Source: Paraclostridium hominis
GTDB lineage: Bacteria; Bacillota; Clostridia; Peptostreptococcales; Peptostreptococcaceae
DNA length: 64,000 bases
Assembly (NCBI RefSeq): GCF_014306135.1
Contig: NZ_JACRWD010000001.1
Location: forward strand, 62,001 to 126,000
Direction of reading: 5' to 3'
The number at the start of each line of letters is the position of its first letter. Positions within the stretch are counted from its first letter, which is position 1. The position numbers and the translations under genes are program-made. This document shows positions 52,217-61,114 of the stretch, piece by piece. The notes beneath the pieces were generated by a model. The model saw only the letters and a program-made list of their open reading frames with translations. It was not told the DNA's origin and ran no database searches.

Positions 52217-52384
52217 TTTTTACTCCAATCATTACCTGTTTATATTGTATGTATAAAGTCAATATTAATTAATAAAGCAATTGTTTAATAGTTTTGACTA
52301 TTAAAAGAAACTTAATTCATATATTTGGTAATTATTTAGAGTGAAAAATTAAATATATAAAAAGTATCAAAAGGAGAATTAATT

Positions 52385-53290
52385 ATGATTTTTAAAGAGA
52401 TTGACATAAATGCATATGAGGAATTGAGACCTTACTTTAATTCAGTAGACTACGAAGCTTGTGAGTATTGTTTTACCACCTTGTATATGTGGAGGCACAC
52501 ATATAAAACTAGTTATTATATAGGGGATGAGTTTGCAATAATAGTTGGTGAATATGAAGGAGATAGATTCTCTGTATTACCACTTGCTAAAAAGGATAAA
52601 ATTCATAAAGCACTAGATTTTATGATTAATTATTTTAAAACAGAAGATCATCAAATATATCTAAGAGCTGTAACTAAAGAGGTCGTAGAGCTTTTACAAA
52701 AGGATTATCCAGGTAAATTTAAATATATAGAAGAAAGAGATTATTTTGATTATGTATATGATGCGGAAAGTTTAAGAACTTTAGCAGGTAGAAAAAATCA
52801 AAAGAAAAGAAATCACATAAATTATTTCTTAAAAGAATATGAAGGAAGATTTGAATATAAAAAGCTTGAAGAAAAAGATTTTGATCAGTGTATAGATCTT
52901 TTAAAAGCTTGGGCTAATAATAAAGCTGAGCATGGGGATACTGATGATGGAATAGATGATGAGTTTATAGGGGTAAAAAAAATATTTGATAATTATGATG
53001 TATTAAAACAAGATGTAAAGATAGCGGGTATATATATAGATTCTAAATTGGAAGCATTTACAATAGGAGAAAACATAAATGAAAATATGGCTGTAATTCA
53101 TATAGAAAAAGCTAATCCTGAAATAAGAGGATTATACCCATATATAAATCAACAATTCTTAGTTCATGAATTTAAAGATGTTGAATTTGTTAATAGAGAA
53201 GAAGATTTAGGAATTGAAGGACTTAGAAAAGCTAAACTTTCATATCATCCATGCAAGTTTGTTGAAAAGTACACAGTTATGGAGGCATAA
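52385..53290 (+). CDS. DUF2156-type protein
   Basis: The 301-residue soluble protein resembles the DUF2156 group, whose fold is shared with GNAT and with the catalytic domain of phosphatidylglycerol lysyltransferases; blocks such as YEACEYCFTTLYMWRH, RKNQKKRNHINYFLKEY and IHIEKANPEIRGLYPYINQQF are typical. There are no membrane helices, so it is not a full MprF. The substrate is unknown. The gene starts with AAGGAG and is followed after one base by an acetyltransferase, so the two probably act together. Confidence 0.8.
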   Translation: MIFKEIDINAYEELRPYFNSVDYEACEYCFTTLYMWRHTYKTSYYIGDEFAIIVGEYEGDRFSVLPLAKKDKIHKALDFMINYFKTEDHQIYLRAVTKEVVELLQKDYPGKFKYIEERDYFDYVYDAESLRTLAGRKNQKKRNHINYFLKEYEGRFEYKKLEEKDFDQCIDLLKAWANNKAEHGDTDDGIDDEFIGVKKIFDNYDVLKQDVKIAGIYIDSKLEAFTIGENINENMAVIHIEKANPEIRGLYPYINQQFLVHEFKDVEFVNREEDLGIEGLRKAKLSYHPCKFVEKYTVMEA

Positions 53291-53291
53291 T

Positions 53292-54458
53292 ATGAATATA
53301 AGATATGCTATAGAAAAGGATTTAGAAAATATTAAGGATATATGGAATTATTGTTTTGGGGATGAAGAAGGATTTGTTAATTATTATTTTGACAATAAAT
53401 ATAAACCGGAAAATACTATATTAATTGAGGAGAATGATGAATTAATGTCATCTCTTCAATTAAATCAATATAAAATAAATTTAAATAATAAAATTTATGA
53501 CACGTCTTACGTAGTGGGAGTATCAACATATCCAAATGCTAGAGGCAAAGGTTACATGAAAGATATGATGGACTTTGCATTAAATGAACTTTATAAAAAA
53601 GATCAGTTAGTTTCTTTACTTATGCCTATAGATTATAGATTATATAAAAAGTATGGATATGAACATTGTTATGATAAAATAGAATATAAGTTAAATATAG
53701 AAGAGTTAAAACAATTTAAAATAGTTGGCGATTTTGAGAAAATAACTAATAATCATATAAACTATATGATGGATATATATAATGAATTTTTATTAAATAC
53801 AAATGGATACGTTGTTAGAGATAAAAATTACTATGAAAATTTATTCAAAGAAATAAAGTGTGAAAATGGACATATGTATATACATAAAGAAGAAAATTAT
53901 GAAGGATATATAATATACTTTATTATGGAAGATACAATGTTTATAAGAGAAATATGCTATAAAAATATAAGTTCTTTAAAGTCTATGTTAAAGTTTATTT
54001 ATAATCATAACACTCAATGTAAAAAGGTAACTATAATGTCTCCTGTAATAGACAGTATAAGATACATATTACCTAATTTAAAAACTAGTGAGATAAATAT
54101 TAAACCTTTTATGATGGGTAGAGTTATAAATTTAGAAAAATTTTTAAATACTTTAAGTATAGAATGTAATGATTTAGATGGTGTTTACATAGAGATTATA
54201 GATAATCAAATTAAAGAAAATAACAATGTATTTGAAATACGTGTCAAAGACAATGAAGTGAAAGCAATAAAAAGTAATAAAAAAGCTGATATAGGTTTAA
54301 GTATAAATTATATTAGTCAATTAGCATTTTCATATATAGATATAGAAAAAGTATTATTCCTAGAAAATATAACTAAAACTAAAGAAAACACAAAAGCTAT
54401 AAACTTATTAAAATCTATTTTTAGTAAGAAAGAAAACTATATAAATGAATATGTATAA
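53292..54458 (+). CDS. Eis-like GNAT acetyltransferase
   Basis: The N-terminal GNAT domain (1-150) has VVGVSTYPNARGKGYMKDMM, the acetyl-CoA loop with R/G-x-x-G-x-G/A. A second GNAT-like region and a C-terminal SCP2-type domain (about 285-385) give 388 residues, the layout of Eis proteins, which acetylate amines on peptides or aminoglycosides. The start at 53292 uses GGAGG within the last codons of the previous gene; an upstream frame opening from 53214 is a shadow. Confidence 0.85.
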   Translation: MNIRYAIEKDLENIKDIWNYCFGDEEGFVNYYFDNKYKPENTILIEENDELMSSLQLNQYKINLNNKIYDTSYVVGVSTYPNARGKGYMKDMMDFALNELYKKDQLVSLLMPIDYRLYKKYGYEHCYDKIEYKLNIEELKQFKIVGDFEKITNNHINYMMDIYNEFLLNTNGYVVRDKNYYENLFKEIKCENGHMYIHKEENYEGYIIYFIMEDTMFIREICYKNISSLKSMLKFIYNHNTQCKKVTIMSPVIDSIRYILPNLKTSEINIKPFMMGRVINLEKFLNTLSIECNDLDGVYIEIIDNQIKENNNVFEIRVKDNEVKAIKSNKKADIGLSINYISQLAFSYIDIEKVLFLENITKTKENTKAINLLKSIFSKKENYINEYV

Positions 54459-54460
54459 TC

Positions 54461-54506
54461 AAAAGTATCCATTATAAGTGATTTCACTTATAATGGATAT
54501 TTTTGA
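54461..54506 (+). terminator. Terminator after the GNAT gene
   Basis: A perfect stem of about 20 bp, TATCCATTATAAGTG with CACTTATAATGGATA plus A/T flanks, with a T-run. Confidence 0.92.
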
Positions 54507-54515
54507 TTTTAGAAC

Positions 54516-54551
54516 GTAAATACATCTGCGTATTTACAACTGTAAAGACAG
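54516..54551 (+). other. Two hairpins in the leader of the BMP lipoprotein gene
   Basis: GTAAATAC/GTATTTAC (54516-54537) and CTGT-AAAG-ACAG (54540-54551) stand between the terminator and the next start. They do not match a riboswitch class I can name. Confidence 0.35.
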
Positions 54552-54594
54552 CTGCTAAAATAATCTTGAAGTCAAATGATTTAAGGAGGGGTAT

Positions 54595-55623
54595 ATGAGG
54601 AATTTAAGAAAGTATCTAACAGTGTTTATGATCACAGTATTATCTATAAGTGCAGTTGGATGCAGTAAAGAAGAAGAAGATAAAAAAAGTAATACAGAAA
54701 GTAAAGATAGTAAATTTTCTGTAGGTGTTGTATTAGGAGAAGGAGGAGCTAATGATCAAAGTTTTAATCAATCTGCTTTAGAAGGGTTAGAAAAAGCAAA
54801 AAAGGAATTAAAAATAAAGGGTACATATTTAGAATCAAATCAAGACTCTGACTATGTGCCAAATATAGAAACTTTTATAGATGAAGATGCTGATTTAATA
54901 GTAGGTGTTGGATATACGACAGCAAACTCTATGTTAAATGCAGCTAAACTTTACCCAGATAAAAAGTTTGTTATAGTAGATCATAATTATGAAGAGGAAG
55001 GGCAAGAAATTCCTAAAAATATGATATGTATGACTTTTGATGAAAGAGAAGCAGCATACTTAGTAGGGTTAATAGCATCTAAAATGAGTGAATCTAATAA
55101 AATTGGATTTATAGGTGGAATGAAAATACCTAATATAACAAGATTTGAAGAAGGGTTTATAAAAGGGGTAAAAGAAGGAAAGCCTGATGCTGAATGTATA
55201 TCACAGTATGCAAATTCATTTGACGATGCAAGTTTAGGTAAATCAATAGCAAATCAAATGTATTCAAAAGGAGTCGAGGTTATATTTTCTGCAGCTGGAG
55301 GAGTTGGAACAGGAGCTATAGAATCAGCTAAAGAAAGAAATAAATATGCTATAGGTGTAGACATGGATCAAAATAGTTTAGCACCTGATAATGTTATAAC
55401 TTCTGCTATGAAAAGAGTGGATATAGGAGTATTTGATATTATATCAAAGATTAAGGATGGCAATTTTGAAGGTGGAAAATCAGTAGTTTATGGATTAAAA
55501 GAAAAAGCAGTTGGAATAGCTCCTTCTACATCAAAGAATGTATCAAAAGATATATTAGATTATGTTGATACTCAAACTAAAAAAATAATAGATGGAAAAA
55601 TAACTATTACATCATCAAAGTAA
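54595..55623 (+). CDS. BMP/PnrA-family substrate-binding lipoprotein
   Basis: This basic-membrane-protein-type lipoprotein probably binds nucleosides for an ABC importer. The signal sequence ends SAVGC (Cys23). The mature part has VGVVLGEGGANDQSFNQSALEGL and VIFSAAGGVGTGAIESAKE, typical of PnrA/Med proteins. At 342 residues it is of normal size. No ABC permease or ATPase gene lies next to it, so it is either an orphan receptor or works with a transporter elsewhere. GGAGGGG precedes the ATG. Confidence 0.88.
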   Translation: MRNLRKYLTVFMITVLSISAVGCSKEEEDKKSNTESKDSKFSVGVVLGEGGANDQSFNQSALEGLEKAKKELKIKGTYLESNQDSDYVPNIETFIDEDADLIVGVGYTTANSMLNAAKLYPDKKFVIVDHNYEEEGQEIPKNMICMTFDEREAAYLVGLIASKMSESNKIGFIGGMKIPNITRFEEGFIKGVKEGKPDAECISQYANSFDDASLGKSIANQMYSKGVEVIFSAAGGVGTGAIESAKERNKYAIGVDMDQNSLAPDNVITSAMKRVDIGVFDIISKIKDGNFEGGKSVVYGLKEKAVGIAPSTSKNVSKDILDYVDTQTKKIIDGKITITSSK

Positions 55624-55627
55624 TTGT

Positions 55628-55668
55628 AAAAATTATAGGATATAAATATTTATATCCTATAATTTTTT
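55628..55668 (+). terminator. Terminator after the BMP gene
   Basis: AAATTATAGGATATAAA and TTTATATCCTATAATTT form a nearly perfect palindrome followed by T residues. Confidence 0.9.
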
Positions 55669-55731
55669 TATTTTTGATTTAAAAAAATCTGAATGTATAT
55701 AATTTAGAAAATATATATTTAGGAGTTATAC

Positions 55732-57012
55732 ATGAGAAGGCCATTATTATTAGTGTTTTTTATAGTAATAATTATAAGCTTAATTATTACTAATTTAGAA
55801 AATAAAAATGAATATGAAACAAATAAATTAATAACTGTAGAAGGACTCATATCTGAAAAGGTGATTAAAGAAAAATACACGCAATATAAATTAGATAATT
55901 ACCTTATAAAGGATTATTCTAAAAAAGTAAATATAAATCCGGGAAGCGTAGTAAAAGTTACGGGTAAATTTAAAAATTATAAAGATCTAAAATTTGAAGA
56001 TTTTGACTATGGAAGATACTTAAAAAGTCAAGGTTATGAAGGGACTATAGATATAAAGTATTATAATATAGTAAAAAAGAACTTATTTTATTCGAAGTTA
56101 TTTAATGTAAAAGATAAAATTAGTAAGTCAATTAAATATTTATATAAAGATAAATCCAAATTTATAAATTCAATATTAATAGGAGAAAAAGAAAATTTAG
56201 ATGAAAGCCTTAAAGAAGTGTTTTCAAAAACAGGTGTAAGTCACATCTTAGCTTTATCAGGTCTTCATGTTAGTATTTTAATTACAATTATAGGATATAG
56301 TTTAGGAAAAGTTAATAGGTTTTATAAGCTTTTAATAATAACTATTATATTATGGTTATATAGTATTATGGTTGGACAATCACCTTCTATAATTAGAGCT
56401 ATAGTTTGTAGTGTTATATCTTACTTATCTATATTTATTCATGAAAGAACAGATGGGATATCGAGTTTATCTTTTATAGGTACAATTTTAGTTGTAAGTA
56501 ACCCATATATAATTTATAATATAAGTTTTCAATTGTCTTTTTTAGCAACATTGTCTATAATATATTTCTATGGTTATATAAATTCTAAGATTAAATTTAA
56601 ATTAATAGCGCTTACTTTAGCCGCTAACATATTAACTATACCAATAGTATATTTACATTTTAAAAATATATCATTGGTTTCTGTAATTAGCAATGTAGTA
56701 GTTGTGCCATTTTTAAGTATAATAATATACATAAGTATTATAAGTGTTATAATATTACCTATGAGTTTTACTTTATCTAAGTTTATGGTTATAATAAATA
56801 CTTTCATAATAGATAAAATAAATATTATTTTAGAAAGTTTATATAATCTAAAATTTAGTTATATTGAATTTGAAAAAAGCAACAAGTTGATTGTTATTAT
56901 TTACTATATTTTAGTAGGAATATATATGATATATAAAGAAAAAAAGACGATAAAGGAGCAAAAGAATGGATTACAAGGATATCATCAAGAGCATGAACAA
57001 CAACGAATTTAA
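55732..57012 (+). CDS. comEC: ComEC/Rec2-type DNA-uptake channel, short form
   Basis: ComEC transports single-stranded DNA into the cell. The 426-residue protein has an N-terminal helix, a soluble OB-like domain (about 30-130), then the competence domain with about eight helices and the signature SHILALSGLHVSILI near residues 165-180. It stops after the membrane domain and has no C-terminal metallo-beta-lactamase domain, which gives other ComEC proteins 700-800 residues. A separate MBL lipoprotein is encoded 3.5 kb upstream. Its end overlaps holA by 47 bases; comEC next to holA is common in Firmicutes. Confidence 0.88.
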   Translation: MRRPLLLVFFIVIIISLIITNLENKNEYETNKLITVEGLISEKVIKEKYTQYKLDNYLIKDYSKKVNINPGSVVKVTGKFKNYKDLKFEDFDYGRYLKSQGYEGTIDIKYYNIVKKNLFYSKLFNVKDKISKSIKYLYKDKSKFINSILIGEKENLDESLKEVFSKTGVSHILALSGLHVSILITIIGYSLGKVNRFYKLLIITIILWLYSIMVGQSPSIIRAIVCSVISYLSIFIHERTDGISSLSFIGTILVVSNPYIIYNISFQLSFLATLSIIYFYGYINSKIKFKLIALTLAANILTIPIVYLHFKNISLVSVISNVVVVPFLSIIIYISIISVIILPMSFTLSKFMVIINTFIIDKINIILESLYNLKFSYIEFEKSNKLIVIIYYILVGIYMIYKEKKTIKEQKNGLQGYHQEHEQQRI

Positions 57013-57997
57013 AAATGTATATCTTTTCTACGGAAGAGAATTTTATTTATTAGAAAATGTAATTAAAACTTGTAAAAAAAGTTTAAATGAAAGCATGATT
57101 GATTTTAATATGGATATCCTTGATGGAAAAGAGCTTACATTAGATCAAGTTTTAAGTAATGCGGAGACTCTTCCATTTATGGATGAGAAAAAAATATTAA
57201 TAATAAAAGACTTTGAATTATTAAAGGGTAAGAAAAAGAATTTCTCAGATAGTGATGAAGCTGAAATTATAGACTATTTAGATAAAATACCAAATACAAC
57301 TGTTATAGTTTTTATAGTATACGGAGATGTAGATAAGAGAAAGAGTTTAGTTAAAAAGATTAATAAAGTTGGTATAGTAAACCATTGCGATAAGTTAAAT
57401 GATATGGACTTATTTAGATGGGTTAAAAATAGATTTAAAAAAAGAGAAGTAGTTATTAATGATTCTGAAGTAATGTATTTTATAGAACAAGAAGGATATA
57501 GAGATAAAAATAGTGAAAAGACTTTATCTGATTTAGAAAATGAAATTAATAAAATAGGATCATTTGTAGGTAAAGGCAATAATGTAACAAAATATATAAT
57601 AGATAAGTTATCTCAAAAGAAGGTTGAAAATGATATATTTAAATTAATAGATGAGATAGGAAGTAAAAATTCATCTCATGCTATGAAGATAGTTACAGAT
57701 ATGATTTTAGAAGGTGAGTCTGTTCTTGGAATATTTGCTATGGTTTCTAAACAATTTAAACTTGTTATGCAAGCAAGACAACTTCAAAATCAAGGATATT
57801 CATCAAAAGTTATTGCAGAAAAATTAGGAGCTCATCCTTTTGTAATTTCGAAAGCTTTAAAGCAAGGTAGATTATTTTCAGATGATATTGTAGTTGATAT
57901 GTTAAACTATATATTAGAAAGTGATTTTAAAATAAAAAATGGATTAATGAAAGATACTCTTGCAGTAGAGATACTTGTAAGTAAGTATTGTCAGTAA
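56966..57997 (+). CDS. holA: DNA polymerase III delta subunit
   Basis: HolA opens the sliding clamp in the clamp loader. The 343-residue protein has the N-terminal NVYLFYGREFYLLENVI block (a delta-type degenerate P-loop) and the C-terminal three-domain organisation ending in NGLMKDTLAVEILVSKY. AAGGAG lies before the ATG inside the end of comEC. Its stop codon is the first codon of a large inverted repeat. Confidence 0.93.
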   Translation: MDYKDIIKSMNNNEFKNVYLFYGREFYLLENVIKTCKKSLNESMIDFNMDILDGKELTLDQVLSNAETLPFMDEKKILIIKDFELLKGKKKNFSDSDEAEIIDYLDKIPNTTVIVFIVYGDVDKRKSLVKKINKVGIVNHCDKLNDMDLFRWVKNRFKKREVVINDSEVMYFIEQEGYRDKNSEKTLSDLENEINKIGSFVGKGNNVTKYIIDKLSQKKVENDIFKLIDEIGSKNSSHAMKIVTDMILEGESVLGIFAMVSKQFKLVMQARQLQNQGYSSKVIAEKLGAHPFVISKALKQGRLFSDDIVVDMLNYILESDFKIKNGLMKDTLAVEILVSKYCQ

Positions 57998-58155
57998 GGA
58001 ATTGTTTAAAATAGATTTATAGCGTAATCAGCGCTACATGTGAATATAAAATTTTCCTCCATGCAAGCTAAAAAGATGCTTGCAAATGTCGGTTAAATTC
58101 TATATTCACACTTCGCTAGGTTACTTGGTAAATCTGAAACTTAAACAATTCCTTA
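57995..58155. repeat. Large imperfect inverted repeat (~160 bp)
   Basis: The ends TAAGGAATTGTTTAA (57995-58009) and TTAAACAATTCCTTA (58141-58155) are perfect 15-bp inverted copies. Inside, AGATTTA/TAAATCT, TGTGAATATA/TATATTCACA (about 58039 and 58100) and TGCAAGC/GCTTGCA (about 58072 and 58078) continue the symmetry to a short loop near 58075. The whole can fold as one long hairpin. The last arm is followed by TTTTT. It could be a miniature mobile element, a structured RNA, or a long terminator. Confidence 0.8.
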
Positions 58156-58194
58156 TTTTTATACAATAAAGTTTAGAATAGGAGGAAATGATGG

Positions 58195-58228
58195 CAAAAG
58201 AAAAGACCCTTGATAAAATCAAGGGTCA
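58195..58228 (-). terminator. Terminator of rpsT
   Basis: On the minus strand GACCCTTGAT-TTT-ATCAAGGGTC is followed by TTTTCTTTT. Confidence 0.88.
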
Positions 58229-58249
58229 ATATCTATTCTGAACGGATAA

Positions 58250-58516
58250 TTAAGCGTTCATTCCGTTTAACTTTTGAGCTAATTTAGCAACTTTTCTAGC
58301 TGCAGCGTTCTTGTGTATAGTTCCTTTTGAAGCTATTTGAGATATTCTCTTTTGAGCGTATTGGAATCTAGCAACAGCTTCCTCTCTGTTTCCTGCAGTA
58401 ACAGCTTCTTCAAACTTTCTTATTGCAGTTTTTATTTGAGATTTTCTAGCTCTATTTAAAGCAGTTTTCTTTTCGATAACTTTTATTCTTTTCTTTGCTG
58501 ATTTTATGTTTGCCAT
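58250..58516 (-). CDS. rpsT: Ribosomal protein S20
   Basis: Small-subunit protein S20, 88 residues, starting MANIKSAKKRIKVIEKK and ending in KLAQKLNGMNA; Lys/Arg-rich helices as usual. A GTG at 58525 is in frame but lies inside the GGGGGTG ribosome binding site, so the ATG at 58516 is the start. It is transcribed opposite to its neighbours holA and gpr. Confidence 0.97.
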   Translation of the reverse strand: MANIKSAKKRIKVIEKKTALNRARKSQIKTAIRKFEEAVTAGNREEAVARFQYAQKRISQIASKGTIHKNAAARKVAKLAQKLNGMNA

Positions 58517-58567
58517 CCGTTTCACCCCCTCGTGAGTAATTTATATTATTCATCGTCAACATATTAG

Positions 58568-58596
58568 ATTTTAACAGAAATAAATCTAAAAATCAA
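58568..58596 (-). promoter_or_regulatory. Promoter of rpsT (proximal)
   Basis: On the minus strand TTGATT (58596-58591) and TAAAAT (58573-58568) are 17 bases apart, with TG just before the -10, about 50 bases from the start codon. Confidence 0.7.
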
Positions 58597-58644
58597 GGAT
58601 AATTATTAGTAAGTTCTTAAATATCTTTCCATTTGACTTTTTAG

Positions 58645-58673
58645 ATTATAACCTATATCAAAATATTTTACAA
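58645..58673 (-). promoter_or_regulatory. Second minus-strand promoter upstream of rpsT
   Basis: TTGTAA (58673-58668) and TATAAT (58650-58645), spacing 17, lie 77 bases further upstream. Tandem promoters are common for ribosomal protein genes. Confidence 0.55.
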
Positions 58674-58791
58674 CATAGAAATTAATTATTATAAAAATTT
58701 TTAAATTAATCTGATTAAGTTATAAAATTATAAAAGTTGTTAACAATCTTTAGTATGATTTAATTTAAACTTTTGAATTGGAGGAAGTTTT

Positions 58792-59748
58792 ATGATAAGT
58801 TTAAGAACTGATTTAGCGCTAGAAGCTAGAGAAATATATGAACAAGGAAATGATGCTAGTCATATACCTGGAGTTAAGATAGATACAAAGGAATTAGATA
58901 ACTGTATTGTAAGTAAAGTAGAAGTTTTAAATGAAGAAGGCGCTAATATTATGAATAAGGGTATAGGAATTTATACAACTATAGAAAGTAAATTAATGAA
59001 GTATGATGATGATGAGTCAAGAGAACAGATTATAGAGTATTTAAAAGATGAATTAATAGACATACTTGGAACTGATAAAAGTAAAAAAACTTTGGTCATC
59101 GGACTTGGGAACTGGAATATAACTTCAGATGCCTTAGGTCCTAAGGCAGTTTCAAAAACATTAGTAACTAGACATATATTTAAAAATTACAATAAAGATT
59201 ATGATGATGATTTTACAGAAGTTGCAGGTCTTAGCCCTGGAGTTATGGGTATTACAGGGATTGAAACTAGTGAAATAGTAAAATCGATAGTAGATATGAT
59301 AAAACCAGACAGAGTTATAGCAATAGATGCACTAGCTTCTAGGAAGATGGAAAGAGTAAACTCTACAATACAAATATCAACAGCGGGTATTTCTCCCGGT
59401 GGAGGGGTAGGAAATAAGAGAAAAGCATTAAATAAAGAATATCTAGGAGTTGATGTAATAGCTATAGGGGTTCCAACTGTTGTTGATGCAGCAACACTTA
59501 CTAGTGATGTATTAGACCTTGCTATTGACAATTTAATGAGCCAATCTAAAGAAAGTGAGAGTTTTTATAATATGTTAAAGACTTTAAAGGAAGATGAAAA
59601 GTATCATCTTATAAAAGATTCGCTAGAACCATATGATAAAAACTTGATAGTTACACCAAAAGATATAGATGATACTATAGAAAATTTATCAATAATCATA
59701 AGTGAAGGTCTAAATAGGTCGTTGCATCCTGGTAGAATTGTAAATTAA
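58792..59748 (+). CDS. gpr: Spore germination protease GPR
   Basis: GPR degrades small acid-soluble spore proteins upon germination and is made as a zymogen in the forespore. The 318-residue protein begins MISLRTDLALEAREIY, the usual pro-region, and has GLGNWNITSDALGPKAV, AGLSPGVMGITGIET and IAIDALASRKMERVN with the acid residues used in catalysis. TTGGAGGAAG precedes the ATG. It lies next to spoIIP. Confidence 0.96.
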   Translation: MISLRTDLALEAREIYEQGNDASHIPGVKIDTKELDNCIVSKVEVLNEEGANIMNKGIGIYTTIESKLMKYDDDESREQIIEYLKDELIDILGTDKSKKTLVIGLGNWNITSDALGPKAVSKTLVTRHIFKNYNKDYDDDFTEVAGLSPGVMGITGIETSEIVKSIVDMIKPDRVIAIDALASRKMERVNSTIQISTAGISPGGGVGNKRKALNKEYLGVDVIAIGVPTVVDAATLTSDVLDLAIDNLMSQSKESESFYNMLKTLKEDEKYHLIKDSLEPYDKNLIVTPKDIDDTIENLSIIISEGLNRSLHPGRIVN

Positions 59749-59760
59749 GGAGGAGATAAT

Positions 59761-60714
59761 ATGGTATCAAAAAGACTTATAAGTCTCAGTCTTATAACTT
59801 GTATAGCTTGTGTAGTATGTTTAAAGAAGTCTTATGCATTAGAAAATGATGAATTTTTAAAGTTTCTTATGAATACTAGCTATCCAGAAACTAAATTAGA
59901 ACAGCCAAAAGATGAAAAAGAAGCTAAAGATGATAGTAATAATGAGAATAAATCAGATAAAAAAGATGATGAATTTGTAAAAATGTATGTTGGGGAAGAA
60001 AATTTACCTACTGTAGAAAGTTCGAATAAAGCATCTTCTGAAAGTGCTAAATATGTGGACAATGTATTAGTAACTAAAAATGAGCCACAAATACTTATAT
60101 ATCATACTCATGGGGGTGAAACTTATGCAAATAATCCTGCAGGAAATTACCACTCAGAAGATAAAGCAAATTCTACTTTAGAAATAGGAGCGTCACTTAC
60201 TCAACAATTAAATAAAAGAGGTAGAGCAGTAGTTCACAATACTACATATCATGATATTCCTCAGTTTGTAGGTGCATATGGAAGAAGTTTAAAAACTATA
60301 GAAACTATGCAAACTAAATATAGTAGTATAGATATGATAATAGATTTGCATAGAGATGGAAGAACTTTAAAAACGAAAGAAGATGAGAAAAAATTCAAAG
60401 ATGCATGCACAGCCAACATAAATGGAGAAAATGTAGCTAAATTTTTATTTGTTGTAGGGAAAAAAAGCCCTAACTATTCTAAAAACTTAAAGTTAGCTGA
60501 GGAAATAACTGCATTTGCTGAAAGTAAGTACCCTGGAATAACAAGACCTGTAGTAACAAAGGGAACTGGAAATGCAAGATACAACCAACACAAATCGGAC
60601 AATCCACTTTTAATAGAAGTAGGAGGTCAAATGAATACTACAGAGGAAGCAAAAGCATCTACTAAATACATAGCAGAAATAATTGATGAATTTTTAAAAC
60701 AAAAAGGTATGTAG
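59761..60714 (+). CDS. spoIIP: Stage II sporulation protein P
   Basis: SpoIIP is a cell-wall amidase/endopeptidase of the DMP engulfment complex. The 317-residue protein has a signal/anchor (5-25), an acidic Lys-rich linker, and the catalytic domain with the metal motif YHTHGGETY (about 114-122), LEIGASLTQQL, DLHRDG and the final LIEVGG. AGGAG precedes the ATG 12 bases after gpr. Confidence 0.95.
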   Translation: MVSKRLISLSLITCIACVVCLKKSYALENDEFLKFLMNTSYPETKLEQPKDEKEAKDDSNNENKSDKKDDEFVKMYVGEENLPTVESSNKASSESAKYVDNVLVTKNEPQILIYHTHGGETYANNPAGNYHSEDKANSTLEIGASLTQQLNKRGRAVVHNTTYHDIPQFVGAYGRSLKTIETMQTKYSSIDMIIDLHRDGRTLKTKEDEKKFKDACTANINGENVAKFLFVVGKKSPNYSKNLKLAEEITAFAESKYPGITRPVVTKGTGNARYNQHKSDNPLLIEVGGQMNTTEEAKASTKYIAEIIDEFLKQKGM

Positions 60715-60723
60715 GTTTACTTT

Positions 60724-60981
60724 ATGAGCCGTGTAGAGCGAAAATTAGAAGAAAAAAATAAGAAAAAAGCTAGAAAAGCTATTTATAGATTTATATTTTT
60801 AATAGTAATGACTTTTATAATAAGTATTTGCGCATTTTTTATAGATAAAGAAGCAACACTTATGATAGGTGAAGTCAAAGAATATAATATAGAAGTTTTT
60901 ATAAATAATTTTGGAAATTCTGTTATGGATACTATAAAGGATATAGAAAGAAAGTTAAGTAAACTTAATAACTTAAAATAA
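60724..60981 (+). CDS. Small membrane protein of unknown function
   Basis: I do not recognise this 85-residue protein. It has a Lys/Arg-rich N-terminus (about 1-20, helix- or coil-forming), one membrane helix (about 22-43) and a short outer part of 40 residues. It follows spoIIP by 9 bases and precedes a terminator, so it is cotranscribed with gpr and spoIIP and might act in engulfment or spore envelope formation. The ribosome site upstream is weak. Confidence 0.6.
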   Translation: MSRVERKLEEKNKKKARKAIYRFIFLIVMTFIISICAFFIDKEATLMIGEVKEYNIEVFINNFGNSVMDTIKDIERKLSKLNNLK

Positions 60982-61018
60982 ATTAGGGTTATCATTTTGA
61001 TAGCCCTAATTTATTTTA
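60976..61018 (+). terminator. Terminator after the spoIIP unit
   Basis: AATAAATTAGGG-TATC and GATA-CCCTAATTTATT pair closely, ending in TTTTA. Confidence 0.85.
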
Positions 61019-61114
61019 GAAAGTAAGTCTTTAAATTGTAGTATCAATATTTACATAATGACGGATATATTATAAAATAAAAGTTATGATAATAATAAAA
61101 AGGAGGAATAAAAG

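Noticed and set aside
58517..58525. GTG start giving S20 three extra residues
   Set aside because: The GTG is part of the GGGGGTG ribosome binding site; the ATG at 58516 gives the standard MANIKS start.
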